A DNA stretch of 64,000 bases from Agrococcus terreus. Its GTDB lineage: Bacteria > Actinomycetota > Actinomycetes > Actinomycetales > Microbacteriaceae. A program made the position numbers and the translations under genes. The stretch spans positions 1,054,001 to 1,118,000 of the forward strand of contig NZ_BMLM01000001.1 in NCBI RefSeq assembly GCF_014645235.1. The letters are read 5' to 3'. Below, one piece after another: positions 1-7,495 of the stretch (position 1 is its first letter; the number at the start of each line of letters is the position of its first letter). Below the pieces are notes generated by a model. That model did not search any database and had not been told where the DNA came from. It saw only the letters and a list, made by a program, of their open reading frames with translations.

Positions 1-1262
1 GCGACGACTGGGCGCGCTCGATCGACGTCCCGCTCGCGCAGCCCGTGCCGGACTGGCGCACGATGCTCGACGTGGCCGTGCCGGCCCACGTGCTCGGCCA
101 GCGAGCCTTCGGCGTCTCGGATCCGATGGAGGCCAAGCAGCGCGTCCTCGACGCGATCGACCGGGCCGATCCGCTCGCCCTCGGGCCGCTCGCCGAGGAG
201 TGGAGCACGGGCTTCGCCGTCGCGACGGCCGACCCCGACCCCGCCTCGCTCCTCTCGAGCGGCCCGTACCGCGTCGACGTCGTCCGCGACGGCCGGGTCG
301 AGCTCGTCGCGAACGGGTCGTACGTCGGCGACCGCGGCGCGCGCGTCGAGCGCGTCGCCCTGCACGACGTCGCCGACGACGCCGCGGCGCTCCGCGCCGT
401 CGCGGGCGGCGACCTCGACGTCGCGACCGTGCGCCCCGCCGCCGACGACCAGATGGTCGTGCGCGACCTCGAGCGCACGGGTGCCACGCTCAGCGAGGCC
501 GGCTCCGACCGCCGGTGGGAGCTCGTGCTGCGCACCGACCGCGGGCCGTTCCGCTCGCCGGACGCGCGACGCGCCTTCCTGCGGCTCGTCGACCGCGGCG
601 CGCTCGTCGAGGCGGCGCTGGGGGAGGAGGCCGAGTCCGCGCCCGTCGTCGACGGCATCCTCTTCCTCCCGAGCACGCGCCTCGCCGGCTATGCCGCCGA
701 GGACGCCGGCTTCCAGGACGCGTTCCCCCGCACCGACGAGGAGGAGGCGGCCGCGCTCCGCGACGACGCGGCGGTGCCCGCCGGCACCGACGTGTGCGTG
801 CGCTACGACCGCGGCGACGCCGTCGCGGCCGGCGCGCTGCCCGCGCTCGCCGCGCAGGCGTCGGCGGCCGGCTGGTCGGTGCGCGACTGCGGCGCCGACG
901 ACCTCGTCGAGGGGCTCGCGCAGGACGACTGGCACGCGGTGCTGCGCGCCGTCGAGGTGCCGGACTCGGTGGAGGCGATCGACGAGCGCTGGCGCGGCGG
1001 CGGCATCGCCGCGGCGCCCAGCCCAGAGCGCGACGCGCTGCTCGACGAGGCGCTCTCGACCGCCGAGCCCGAGGCGCTCGAGACGACGCTGCTCGAGCTC
1101 GAGGCGGCGCTCGTCGCCGACTCGCTCGTGCTGCCGATCGCCCAGGTGCCGCAGCTCACCGTGAGCGCCGCGGGCGTGCAGGGCGTCGCGCCCCGCGCGG
1201 GCTCCGCGCCGCTCACGTGGAGCGCGTGGGAGTGGAGCATCGACCCGGCCGCGACGCCCTGA
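1..1262 (+). CDS. ABC transporter family-5 solute-binding protein, C-terminal part (5' end outside window)
   Basis: The reading frame is open at the left edge, so this is the C-terminal ~420 residues of a longer gene. The protein resembles the SBP_bac_5 (oligopeptide/dipeptide-binding) fold: a SGPYRV segment is followed by repeated 'DVATVRP'-like and 'RRAFLRLVDRGALVEAAL' segments (the family's 'RqAl..aiDR..i' helix), and it ends in the usual 'TWSAWEWSID' tail. No permease follows; the next gene is convergent. In mycobacteria a lone SBP-like lipoprotein (LpqW) lies beside typA, and this gene could be its counterpart, but the low similarity visible by eye does not settle that. Start, signal peptide and lipobox lie outside the window. 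Confidence 0.75.
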   Translation, partial: DDWARSIDVPLAQPVPDWRTMLDVAVPAHVLGQRAFGVSDPMEAKQRVLDAIDRADPLALGPLAEEWSTGFAVATADPDPASLLSSGPYRVDVVRDGRVELVANGSYVGDRGARVERVALHDVADDAAALRAVAGGDLDVATVRPAADDQMVVRDLERTGATLSEAGSDRRWELVLRTDRGPFRSPDARRAFLRLVDRGALVEAALGEEAESAPVVDGILFLPSTRLAGYAAEDAGFQDAFPRTDEEEAAALRDDAAVPAGTDVCVRYDRGDAVAAGALPALAAQASAAGWSVRDCGADDLVEGLAQDDWHAVLRAVEVPDSVEAIDERWRGGGIAAAPSPERDALLDEALSTAEPEALETTLLELEAALVADSLVLPIAQVPQLTVSAAGVQGVAPRAGSAPLTWSAWEWSIDPAATP

Positions 1263-1286
1263 CGCGTCGCGCGCGGGCCGTCGCGC

Positions 1287-2096
1287 CTAGGAGGCGCCGA
1301 ACAGCGCAGGGAACGTCGCGTACGCCCACGGGTAGCCGACGAACACGGCGACGTCGATGAGCGTGTGCGCGACGATGAGCGGCACGAGCCGCCCGGTGCG
1401 GGCATAGAGCCAGCCGAAGAGCACGCCCATCGCGACGTTGCCGACCATCCCCGGCACGCCCTGGTACAGGTGGTAGACGCCGCGGAGGGCCGCGGCGGCG
1501 AGGATGATCGGCCACGTGCCCCAGCCGAGCCGCCGCAGCCGCTCGAAGAGGTAGCCGACGACGATCACCTCCTCGGTGAGGCCGGCCCGCAGCGCCGAGA
1601 GCAGCAGCACCGGCACCGTGAACCAGTGCGCGTCGAGCGGCGACGGCACCACCGCGACGGTCAGGCCCATCGCGCGGCCCGCGAAGTACAGCGCGAGGCC
1701 CGGCACGCCGATGACGAGCACGAGCGCGGTGCCCCACGCGGTGTCGCGGATCGGGCGGGCGCCGTCGATGCCCAGGGCGCCGAGGTGCGGCCTGCGCATG
1801 CGCCACAACAGCCAGCACACGAGCGCCACCGGCACGACGTCGAGCGCGATGCCGGTCAGCTGGTACGCGAGGTCGAGCCAGGCGCGGTCCGAGCGCGACG
1901 GGTTGAGCGCCACCTGCTGCTCGCCGATGGGCCGGTCGCGGGTCGAGACGTCGATGAACTGGAGCACCGACCACAGCGCGCTCGCGCCGAGCGAGAGCAG
2001 CAGCACGATGCCGAGCTCCCACCAGAGCCGTCGGCTGCTGGGCGGCGCCTGGCGGTCGGGGTCCACGGGCGTCCGGAGGGCCTCGGAGTCGGTCAC
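1287..2096 (-). CDS. CPBP-family intramembrane glutamic endopeptidase (Abi/CAAX-protease-like)
   Basis: 269-residue polytopic membrane protein with several hydrophobic segments. The three CPBP motifs are recognisable in order: 'TEEVIVVGYLF' (two catalytic-type glutamates), 'RGVYHLYQG' (histidine), and 'GNVAMGVLFGWLYARTGRLV' followed by 'IVAHTLID' (histidine and aspartate). The Arg usual three residues after the Glu pair (EExxxR) is Val here. The GTG start at 2096 is chosen because a TACGCT -10 box ends 6 nt upstream; the frame stays open further upstream without a credible start. Such proteins are membrane proteases, some acting on prenylated or secreted peptides; the substrate cannot be told. 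It is convergent with the preceding binding-protein gene (24 bp apart) and divergent from importer operon 1. Confidence 0.82.
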   Translation of the reverse strand: MTDSEALRTPVDPDRQAPPSSRRLWWELGIVLLLSLGASALWSVLQFIDVSTRDRPIGEQQVALNPSRSDRAWLDLAYQLTGIALDVVPVALVCWLLWRMRRPHLGALGIDGARPIRDTAWGTALVLVIGVPGLALYFAGRAMGLTVAVVPSPLDAHWFTVPVLLLSALRAGLTEEVIVVGYLFERLRRLGWGTWPIILAAAALRGVYHLYQGVPGMVGNVAMGVLFGWLYARTGRLVPLIVAHTLIDVAVFVGYPWAYATFPALFGAS

Positions 2097-2108
2097 GGCA
2101 TCAGCGTA
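2097..2108 (-). promoter_or_regulatory. -10 box for a probably leaderless CPBP protease transcript
   Basis: On the minus strand TACGCT (2108 to 2103) is followed by exactly 6 nt and the GTG start, so a transcript initiating at the usual distance would begin at the start codon. No Shine-Dalgarno sequence is present. Confidence 0.6.
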
Positions 2109-2315
2109 CGGCCGCGCGCCATGCGCACCCGATGCGCTCCTCAGGGGCGATCTGTTGCGTCCGCGCAAGGCCCAGCGCACCGGATCACGGTTCGGCACCG
2201 ACTTGGTAACGATCTGGTTGCCTGGCCGCGCGCGCTCGCGCGGCGCCCATACAGTGGCACTCATCCGGAGCACTGCGGCCCCTCGGTCGCGCGCTCACCT
2301 TGCACAGGAGGAACA

Positions 2316-4130
2316 TTGACGAACACGAACAGGTGGCGCGGCCGCGCGCTCGCCGGTGTCGCCGTCGCCGCCGGAGCCGCGCTCGCGCTCGCGGGCTGCA
2401 CCACGACCCCGGCGCCCAGCGAGTCGGAGGGCGGCGACGCCACGACCGGCGGCACGATCAGCATCGCGCAGACCAACGCCGCGACCGCGCTGAACTCGGG
2501 CACGCCGGACACCAACCTCAACACGAACGGCATGGTCGACTACCTCATGGGCGCGGGCACCGGTCCCGGTTCGTTCATGTACGTCGACAACGAGTTCAAC
2601 ATCGTCCCCGACGAGACGAACGGCACGATGGAGCTCATCAGCGACGACCCGCTGACGGTCCAGTACACGCTGAACCCCGACGCGGTGTGGTCCGACGGCA
2701 CCGAGATGACGACGACCGACCTCCTGCTGTCGTGGGCGATCGGCTCGGGCTACTACGACGACGCCACCTTCGACCCCGCCACCGGCGAGGTCACCGAGGG
2801 CAACGTCTACTTCCAGCTCGCGGGCTCGACCGCCGGTCTCGACACGACCGCGTTCCCCGAGATCGACGAGGAGGCCGGCACGCTCACGCTGACGTACGGC
2901 GAGCCCTACGTCGACTGGAACCTCGTCAACCTCATCAACAAGCCGGCGCACGTGTTCGCCGAGGCGGCGGGCTTCGGCTCGGTCGAGGAGCTCGCGACGT
3001 TCCTCGAGGAGACGCCCGAGGGCAACCCCGAGAGCCCCGCTGAGCCCAACGAGCAGCTCACGTCGCTCGCCGAGCTCTGGAACACGGGCTACAACATCAC
3101 CGCGATGCCCGAGGACGAAGGCCTCCTCGTCGGTGCCGGCATGTGGATCCCCAAGGACTTCCAGGCCGACGACGGCGGGTTCATCTCCTTCGGCCTCAAC
3201 CCGGAGTGGCGCGGCGAGATGACGCCGTCGTTCGACGAGCTCATCATCCGCTTCATCGGCGACCCGAACGCGCAGATCTCGGCCCTCCAGAACGGCGAGG
3301 TCGACGTCATCGAGCCGCAGCCCTCGGCTGACACCGTGGCTGCCATCGACGGCTTCGGCGGCACGCTCATCGAGGGCGCGCAGCTCTCGTACGACCACCT
3401 CGACCTCACGTTCAACTCCGAGGTCTTCTCCGACCCGGCCGTCCGCGAGGCCTTCCTGCTGACCATCCCGCGCCAGCAGATCCTCGAGGCGATCGTCACG
3501 CCGGTCCAGGAGGACGCCGAGGTGCTGAACTCGCAGCAGTTCGTCTCGAACCAGCCGCAGTACGCGGACGCGGTCGCGGCCAACGGCTACAGCGACTTCG
3601 CCGAGCCCGACATCGAGCGCGCCACCGAGCTGCTCGCCGGCGCCACGCCGACGGTCCGGATCCTCTACAACACGGAGAACCCGAACCGCGTCGACGCCTT
3701 CCAGCTGATCCAGGCCAGCGCGCAGCAGGCCGGCTTCGTGGTCGAGGACGCCGGCTCGCCCGACTGGTCGAGCCTGCTCGGCAGCGGCGACTACGACGCG
3801 TCGATCTTCGGCTGGATCTCGCCCGGTGTCGGCTACGCCTCGCTCCCGCAGATCTGGCAGACGAACGGCGGCGGCAACTACAACGGCTACTCGAACGCCG
3901 AGGTGGACGCCCTGGCCGACGAGTCGCAGGTCACGATCGACGACGAGGAGCGCCTCACGGAGATCCAGATCGAGATCGACCGCCTGTCGCGCGAGGACTT
4001 CTACGGCCTCCCGCTCTTCCAGACCCCCGGTCTCGTCGCCACCAACGGCACGGTCGAGGGCGTCGTCTACAACGGCGGCCAGACGGGCGCCATCTGGAAC
4101 ACCTGGGAGTGGACGCTCGCCGGCGAGTGA
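2316..4130 (+). CDS. Oligopeptide ABC transporter substrate-binding lipoprotein (importer system 1)
   Basis: 604-residue SBP_bac_5-type lipoprotein that would bind peptides (or similar ligands) outside the membrane and pass them to the permeases encoded downstream. The N-terminus is basic, then hydrophobic, then a lipobox LAGC with the lipidated Cys at residue 28. Typical internal features are 'WSDGTEMTTTDLLLSWAIGSG' and 'DPAVREAFLLTIPRQQI'. The start is TTG at 2316, set by a perfect AGGAGG at 2306-2311 and by the signal peptide; a longer upstream extension of the frame is spurious. The gene is followed by a 40-nt perfect palindrome and then the permeases, so the binding protein can be expressed in excess over them. 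Confidence 0.93.
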   Translation: MTNTNRWRGRALAGVAVAAGAALALAGCTTTPAPSESEGGDATTGGTISIAQTNAATALNSGTPDTNLNTNGMVDYLMGAGTGPGSFMYVDNEFNIVPDETNGTMELISDDPLTVQYTLNPDAVWSDGTEMTTTDLLLSWAIGSGYYDDATFDPATGEVTEGNVYFQLAGSTAGLDTTAFPEIDEEAGTLTLTYGEPYVDWNLVNLINKPAHVFAEAAGFGSVEELATFLEETPEGNPESPAEPNEQLTSLAELWNTGYNITAMPEDEGLLVGAGMWIPKDFQADDGGFISFGLNPEWRGEMTPSFDELIIRFIGDPNAQISALQNGEVDVIEPQPSADTVAAIDGFGGTLIEGAQLSYDHLDLTFNSEVFSDPAVREAFLLTIPRQQILEAIVTPVQEDAEVLNSQQFVSNQPQYADAVAANGYSDFAEPDIERATELLAGATPTVRILYNTENPNRVDAFQLIQASAQQAGFVVEDAGSPDWSSLLGSGDYDASIFGWISPGVGYASLPQIWQTNGGGNYNGYSNAEVDALADESQVTIDDEERLTEIQIEIDRLSREDFYGLPLFQTPGLVATNGTVEGVVYNGGQTGAIWNTWEWTLAGE

Positions 4131-4165
4131 GCCGACGCGCTGATTACCCGATAGTGTTCTGACCC

Positions 4166-4205
4166 GGCCGTGCCTGCCGGGACCCCGGTCCCGGCAGGCA
4201 CGGCC
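4166..4205 (+). repeat. 40-nt perfect palindrome (hairpin) between binding-protein and permease genes
   Basis: A 19-bp inverted repeat (4166-4184 with 4187-4205) has no mismatch and only two central C bases. As RNA it is a very stable stem-loop 35 nt after the binding-protein stop codon. It has no U-tract, so it could be a partial terminator or an RNase-blocking stabiliser of the upstream mRNA. Confidence 0.85.
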
Positions 4206-4221
4206 AACCCGTGCTCGACAC

Positions 4222-4244
4222 GATCGCGCGAGACCCGCGCGATC
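4222..4244 (+). repeat. Second hairpin in the permease leader
   Basis: A perfect 9-bp stem, GATCGCGCG (4222-4230) with CGCGCGATC (4236-4244), closes a 5-nt loop. It lies just upstream of the GGAG at 4256-4259 and the preferred GTG start at 4271, and would fall inside the coding region if the alternative start at 4211 were used. Confidence 0.7.
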
Positions 4245-4270
4245 TCCGATCGAACGGAGCGCACAGACCC

Positions 4271-5812
4271 GTGCTCAGCTTTGTCGTGAGGCGAATCATC
4301 GCCTCGATCCTGACCCTCGTGGTCGCGTCGTTCATCATGTACGTGCTGACGGCGAACTCGGGCAACCCGCTGCAGGACCTCCTCGCGTCGAACGCCCCCA
4401 ACGCCCAGCAGCTCATCGGCCAGCGCACCGAGCGACTCTCGCTCGACGTGCCGCCGCCGCTGCGCTGGTTCCAGTGGGCCGCAGGCGCCGCGGGCTGCCT
4501 CGTGCCCTTCGCGTCGTGCGACCTCGGCGTGAACCTGAACTTCACCCCCGTGACCGCCCTGCTGCCGGGCGCCGTGGCCTCGACGGTGAGGCTCGTCGCC
4601 GCGTCGACGATCCTCGCGATCCTCCTCGGCGTCATCACCGGCATCGTGTCGGCCCTGCGCCAGTACTCGGCGTTCGACCTCGGCATGACGTTCTTCAGCT
4701 TCTTCCTCTACTCGCTGCCGTCGTTCCTCGCCGCCGTGCTCCTCAAGGAGTTCATCGCGATCGACTTCAACAACTGGCTGTCGGGAGCGGACTCGAGCTT
4801 CGGCCTCGTGCCGACGATCGTCATCACCCTCGTCGTGGCCTTCTTCCTGCAGGCGATCGTGGCCGGTTCGATGAAGAACCGCCTCATCACCTTCGGCGTC
4901 TCCGCCGCGGCGACGCTCGGCGTGCTGCTGTACATGGACGCGACCAACTGGTTCCAGAGCCCCGGGCTCGGACCGGTGGGCCTGCTCATCCTCATCGCCG
5001 GCGTCGCGTTCGTCGCCGTCGTGCTGGTCACCGGGCTCGGCAACCGTCGGGCGCTGCTCGCGGCGGGCATCACCGGCGCGATCGCGTACGCGGCGTACTT
5101 CGCGCTGCAGGGCCTGTTCGACATCTCGACGATCTGGACGATCGCGATCCTCGGCCTCGCGACGGCCGTCGTGTCGTTCGCGGTCGGATGGGTGCTGGGC
5201 GGCAACGACCGCAGCCAGGTCATCCGGGTCGCGATGATCACGGGCATCGTCTCGGGCCTGCTCGTCGTCGCCGACCGCTACCTGCAGGCGTGGTCGACGT
5301 ACATCGCGAGCCCGCGCATCAACAACCGCCCGATCGCGACGGTCGGCGAGCAGACCGTGGGGCTCACGGGCGACATGTGGGTCATGGGCCTCGACACGTT
5401 CACCCACTTCCTGCTGCCGACGATCGCGCTGACGCTCATCTCGTTCGCCGGCTACACGCGGTACGCGCGCGCCGGCCTCCTCGAGGTGCTCAACCAGGAC
5501 TACATCCGCACGGCGCGCGCGAAGGGCCTGTCGGAGCGCACGGTCGTCATGCGCCACGCGTTCCGCAACATGCTCATCCCGATCACCACGATCGTCGCCG
5601 CCGACATCGGCGCCCTCCTCGGCGGTGCCATCATCACCGAGCGCGTCTTCGCGATCAGCGGCATGGGCTCGCTCTTCGCGGTCTCCCTCGACCGCGTCGA
5701 CCTCAACCCGATCATGGGGTACTTCCTCGTCATCGCGGTGACGGCGATCCTGTTCAACTTCATCGCAGACCTGAGCTACGCGCTCCTCGACCCGAGAGTG
5801 AGGGTCAAGTGA
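4271..5812 (+). CDS. Oligopeptide ABC transporter permease, DppB/OppB type, with enlarged central region
   Basis: Inner-membrane permease. The N-terminus 'LSFVVRRIIASILTL' and the C-terminal EAA loop ('QDYIRTARAKGLSERTVVMRHAFRNM') are typical of the BPD_transp_1 family. At 513 residues it is much longer than the usual 310-340, because several extra hydrophobic segments are inserted between the first periplasmic part and the ABC-contacting half (roughly residues 170-340). GTG at 4271 is preferred over GTG at 4211: it matches the family N-terminus, has GGAG 11 nt upstream, and the earlier start would include a hairpin. It overlaps the next permease gene by 4 bp (GTGA). Confidence 0.9.
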   Translation: MLSFVVRRIIASILTLVVASFIMYVLTANSGNPLQDLLASNAPNAQQLIGQRTERLSLDVPPPLRWFQWAAGAAGCLVPFASCDLGVNLNFTPVTALLPGAVASTVRLVAASTILAILLGVITGIVSALRQYSAFDLGMTFFSFFLYSLPSFLAAVLLKEFIAIDFNNWLSGADSSFGLVPTIVITLVVAFFLQAIVAGSMKNRLITFGVSAAATLGVLLYMDATNWFQSPGLGPVGLLILIAGVAFVAVVLVTGLGNRRALLAAGITGAIAYAAYFALQGLFDISTIWTIAILGLATAVVSFAVGWVLGGNDRSQVIRVAMITGIVSGLLVVADRYLQAWSTYIASPRINNRPIATVGEQTVGLTGDMWVMGLDTFTHFLLPTIALTLISFAGYTRYARAGLLEVLNQDYIRTARAKGLSERTVVMRHAFRNMLIPITTIVAADIGALLGGAIITERVFAISGMGSLFAVSLDRVDLNPIMGYFLVIAVTAILFNFIADLSYALLDPRVRVK

Positions 5813-6825
5813 CGACGACCGCACCCACCGACGACCAGCGCGCCGGGGAGAGCCAGGGACGGCTGATCCTCAAGCGCTTCTCGCGCAACGGCATCGCCAT
5901 GGTGTCGCTCGCGCTGCTGCTGCTGCTGTTCGTGTTCTCCGTCAGCGCCATCGGGCTCGGCCCGATCCCCGGCTGGTGGAAGCACGACTACGTGACGCCG
6001 CTCCCGCCCGCAGAGGGCGGGCGCCCCACCCTGTCGCTCATCCCCGAGTGGCTCGGCGGCGCCGGCATCATGCTCGGCGAGCACCCGTTCGGGCAGAACC
6101 GCATCGGCGTGGACTACTTCGCGCAGACCATGCGGGGCGTCCAGAACTCGTTCCTCGTCATCGTCCTGCTCGCGGGCGTCGCGACCGTCCTCGGCACCGT
6201 CGTCGGCGCGATCGCCGGCTACTACCGCGGCTGGGTCGACGCGGTCCTCATGCGCATCACCGACGTGTTCATCGTGATCCCGGCGATCGTCATCGGCGCG
6301 GTCGTGGGCCGCATGACCGGCGGCCTCGGCGTGCAGTGGCTCGCGATCACCCTCGGGCTCGTGGCCTGGATGGGCATCGCGCGACTGGTGCGCGCGGAGT
6401 TCCTGTCGCTGCGCGAGCGCGAGTTCGTGGAGGCTGCCCGCGTGGCCGGCGCGAGCGACATGCGCATCATCTTCAAGCACATCCTGCCGAACGCGGTGGG
6501 CGTGGTCATCGTGGCCGCGTCGCTCATCGCCGCGGCCGCGATCCTGCTCGAGACGGGCCTGAGCTTCCTCGGCTACGGCATCCGCGCCCCCGAGTCGTCG
6601 CTCGGCCTGCTCGTCTCGCAGAACCAGTCGGCGTTCGCGACGCGTCCGTGGCTGTTCTGGTTCCCGGCCGCGTTCATCGTGATCCCGGCGCTGCTCATCA
6701 ACTTCGTGGGCGACGGCCTGCGCGACGCGTTCGACCCGCGTCAGCGCCGGTTCTCCCGTCGTCGCACGAAGGAGATGCCGCAGGCCGAGGCACTGCCGGC
6801 GGTGCCGGCGGAGCAGAAGTCGTGA
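5809..6825 (+). CDS. Oligopeptide ABC transporter permease, DppC/OppC type
   Basis: 338-residue permease partner. It has a cytoplasmic N-terminal tail, a first membrane segment at about residues 25-45, a long external loop with 'HPFGQNRIGVDYFAQTMRG' (the DppC 'lGTDxxGrDvfsr' region) and the EAA loop 'REFVEAARVAGASDMRIIFKHI'. It ends in a basic tail. The GTG start at 5809 overlaps the preceding stop codon (GTGA), indicating translational coupling with the DppB-type gene. The matching ATPase gene is not adjacent: a PH-domain gene on the opposite strand lies between. Confidence 0.92.
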   Translation: MTTTAPTDDQRAGESQGRLILKRFSRNGIAMVSLALLLLLFVFSVSAIGLGPIPGWWKHDYVTPLPPAEGGRPTLSLIPEWLGGAGIMLGEHPFGQNRIGVDYFAQTMRGVQNSFLVIVLLAGVATVLGTVVGAIAGYYRGWVDAVLMRITDVFIVIPAIVIGAVVGRMTGGLGVQWLAITLGLVAWMGIARLVRAEFLSLREREFVEAARVAGASDMRIIFKHILPNAVGVVIVAASLIAAAAILLETGLSFLGYGIRAPESSLGLLVSQNQSAFATRPWLFWFPAAFIVIPALLINFVGDGLRDAFDPRQRRFSRRRTKEMPQAEALPAVPAEQKS

Positions 6826-6830
6826 TGCGC

Positions 6831-7433
6831 TCAGACGAGCAGCGGCACGACCGACGCGAGCAGCGGACCCAGCACCAGGAGCCCGATGCGCGGCCAGCGC
6901 ACCGCGACGGTCACGGTCGCGGCCTCAGCATCGCCGTCGGTGCCGTGCGCGGCCCAGCGCTCGCGCACGAGCGCCGCGGCGTCGCCCGATTCGGTGCCGC
7001 GCAGGTCGCCGACCGGCACGCCGACGTCGAGCGGGCTCTCGGGGTCGCGGTCGTCGCGCTGGCGCCGGGCCGCGCGGCGCGCGAGGAGCGCGCCGGCCTG
7101 CGGGGCGCACCAGACCGGCCAGCGACGGCCGGGGGTGTGGAGCGTCAGCGAGAGCTTCGTGCTCACGTGGATGAGCGCCTCCCAGGGCACGTCGACGCTG
7201 CGGAAGGGGTTGCGCACCTGCACGCCCTCGCCGCCGACGCGCATGGACGGCGCCCACAGCAGCATGTGGATGGCGTAGGCCAGCCAGGCGACGAGGATCA
7301 GGGCGGCCACGGCGCCGCGCGACTCCGAGCTCAGCGCGATCGACGCGCCCAGCGCCGCGGTCAGCACCCAGCACGAGATGGCGAGGCCCCGGTTCACGCG
7401 GGAGTGGACGGTCACGGGAGCTTCGTTCGACAC
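6831..7433 (-). CDS. Membrane-anchored bacterial PH-domain protein
   Basis: 200-residue protein with two N-terminal membrane helices (about residues 15-60), then a bacterial PH-like core ('MRVGGEGVQVRNPFRSVDVPWEALIHV'), a polar segment, and a final hydrophobic stretch ending in 'PLLASVVPLLV'. The pattern matches the PH-domain family of actinobacterial low-molecular-weight antigen 6. No enzymatic residues are visible and function is unknown. It lies antisense inside importer operon 1, 5 bp after the DppC stop and 62 bp before the ATPase start, so the operon is either read through it or has a separate ATPase promoter. The start is GTG. Confidence 0.72.
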   Translation of the reverse strand: MSNEAPVTVHSRVNRGLAISCWVLTAALGASIALSSESRGAVAALILVAWLAYAIHMLLWAPSMRVGGEGVQVRNPFRSVDVPWEALIHVSTKLSLTLHTPGRRWPVWCAPQAGALLARRAARRQRDDRDPESPLDVGVPVGDLRGTESGDAAALVRERWAAHGTDGDAEAATVTVAVRWPRIGLLVLGPLLASVVPLLV

Positions 7434-7495
7434 CAGGTCATCGTCGCAGGCGCCACGGCGCGCGACGCATCCGACACCCCGCTCCAGGAGGCGGC

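Noticed and set aside
4211-4270. Earlier GTG start at 4211 for the DppB-type permease
   Set aside because: It would place a 9-bp hairpin and a non-homologous polar stretch in the coding sequence; GTG at 4271 matches the family N-terminus and has GGAG upstream.
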